Source: a bacterium
GTDB taxonomy: Bacteria > JALSQH01
Direction: 5' to 3'
DNA: 6,428 bases
NCBI GenBank assembly: GCA_026985515.1
Contig: JALSQH010000256.1
Coordinates: 1 to 6,428, forward strand
Shown here: positions 6,331 through 6,428 of the stretch, one piece after another
Position numbering within the stretch: position 1 is the first letter of the stretch
Layout: the number at the start of each line of letters is the position of its first letter
Program-made: the position numbers and the translations under genes
Notes under the pieces: generated by a model
What the model was told of the DNA's origin: nothing
What the model saw: only the letters and a program-made list of their open reading frames with translations
Databases searched by the model: none

Positions 6331-6428
6331 AGATTCTGTTAAGGAGAGCTTTCAGGTCCTTTGTAGTGAAAGGTTTGGTCAGATAATCGATCACACCTGT
6401 GAGTTCTTTAAATTTTTCACCCACCTTA
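6320..6428 (-). CDS. C-terminal end of a response-regulator receiver (CheY-like) domain, partial
   Basis: Reading the minus strand from the window edge gives 35 residues ending in TAA at 6322-6320. VIDYLTKPF matches the end of beta-5 in receiver domains, with the conserved switch lysine and cis-proline (KPF), and TTKDLKALLNRIFKE matches the closing helix alpha-5. The protein stops right after this helix, so the receiver is its last domain: either a stand-alone CheY-like protein or one with other domains upstream. The phospho-acceptor aspartate lies outside the window. The more usual GADDYLxKPF is replaced here by LTGVIDYLTKPF. The gene faces alaS and overlaps it by 11 bp. A partner for PilT or pili is conceivable but nothing here shows it. 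Confidence 0.85.
   Translation of the reverse strand, partial: KVGEKFKELTGVIDYLTKPFTTKDLKALLNRIFKE

Noticed and set aside
6323-6346. Inverted repeat CTCCTT...AAGGAG at the alaS/regulator junction as a bidirectional terminator
   Set aside because: The stem is six base pairs (eight with a G-U pair) around a long loop, is not G+C-rich, and has no T-run after it on either strand.
1-6428. CRISPR array, insertion sequence, tRNA gene, toxin-antitoxin pair or defence system
   Set aside because: There are no spaced direct repeats, no transposase or terminal repeats, no cloverleaf sequence, and every sizeable region is covered by a recognised gene or the short divergent promoter region.

Overview
The window is a compact stretch of bacterial chromosome with five protein-coding genes and one intergenic gap. 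Base composition is moderate (mid-40s % G+C by eye). Arginine is written mostly with AGA/AGG and isoleucine often with ATA, a codon style common in thermophilic bacteria. RecA, a PilT of the type with a [11 protein letters not shown] Walker B box and an [15 protein letters not shown] His box, and AlaS follow each other. I associate that order with Deltaproteobacteria (Desulfobacterota) and neighbouring Gram-negative phyla. The lineage is inferred from motifs and gene order; no search was possible.

Layout. Positions 1-1213, minus strand: the first ~404 residues of an acyl-CoA synthetase-like AMP-forming ligase, running off the left edge. Positions 1214-1417: a 204-bp divergent control region with a good minus-strand promoter for the ligase, one or two plus-strand promoters for recA, and three short inverted repeats that could be operators. 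Positions 1418-6330, plus strand: recA, pilT and alaS, almost certainly one operon (recA and pilT overlap by 14 bp; pilT and alaS are 16 bp apart). Positions 6320-6428, minus strand: the last 35 residues of a response-regulator receiver domain, overlapping the alaS tail by 11 bp.

How the genes relate. RecA (homologous recombination), PilT (pilus retraction, hence twitching and often DNA uptake) and AlaS (charging and proofreading of tRNA-Ala) are housekeeping or near-housekeeping proteins. RecA and PilT could both serve transformation, with PilT pulling DNA in and RecA integrating it, but the sequence shows only that they are co-transcribed and probably translationally coupled.

I see no new multi-gene system, mobile element, CRISPR array or RNA gene. 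The best leads are local: an extra residue in the DNA-binding L2 loop of RecA, an atypical RecA L1 loop, a perfect 10-bp-arm hairpin near the start of the recA coding sequence, and unassigned dyads in the recA/ligase control region with no recognisable SOS box.
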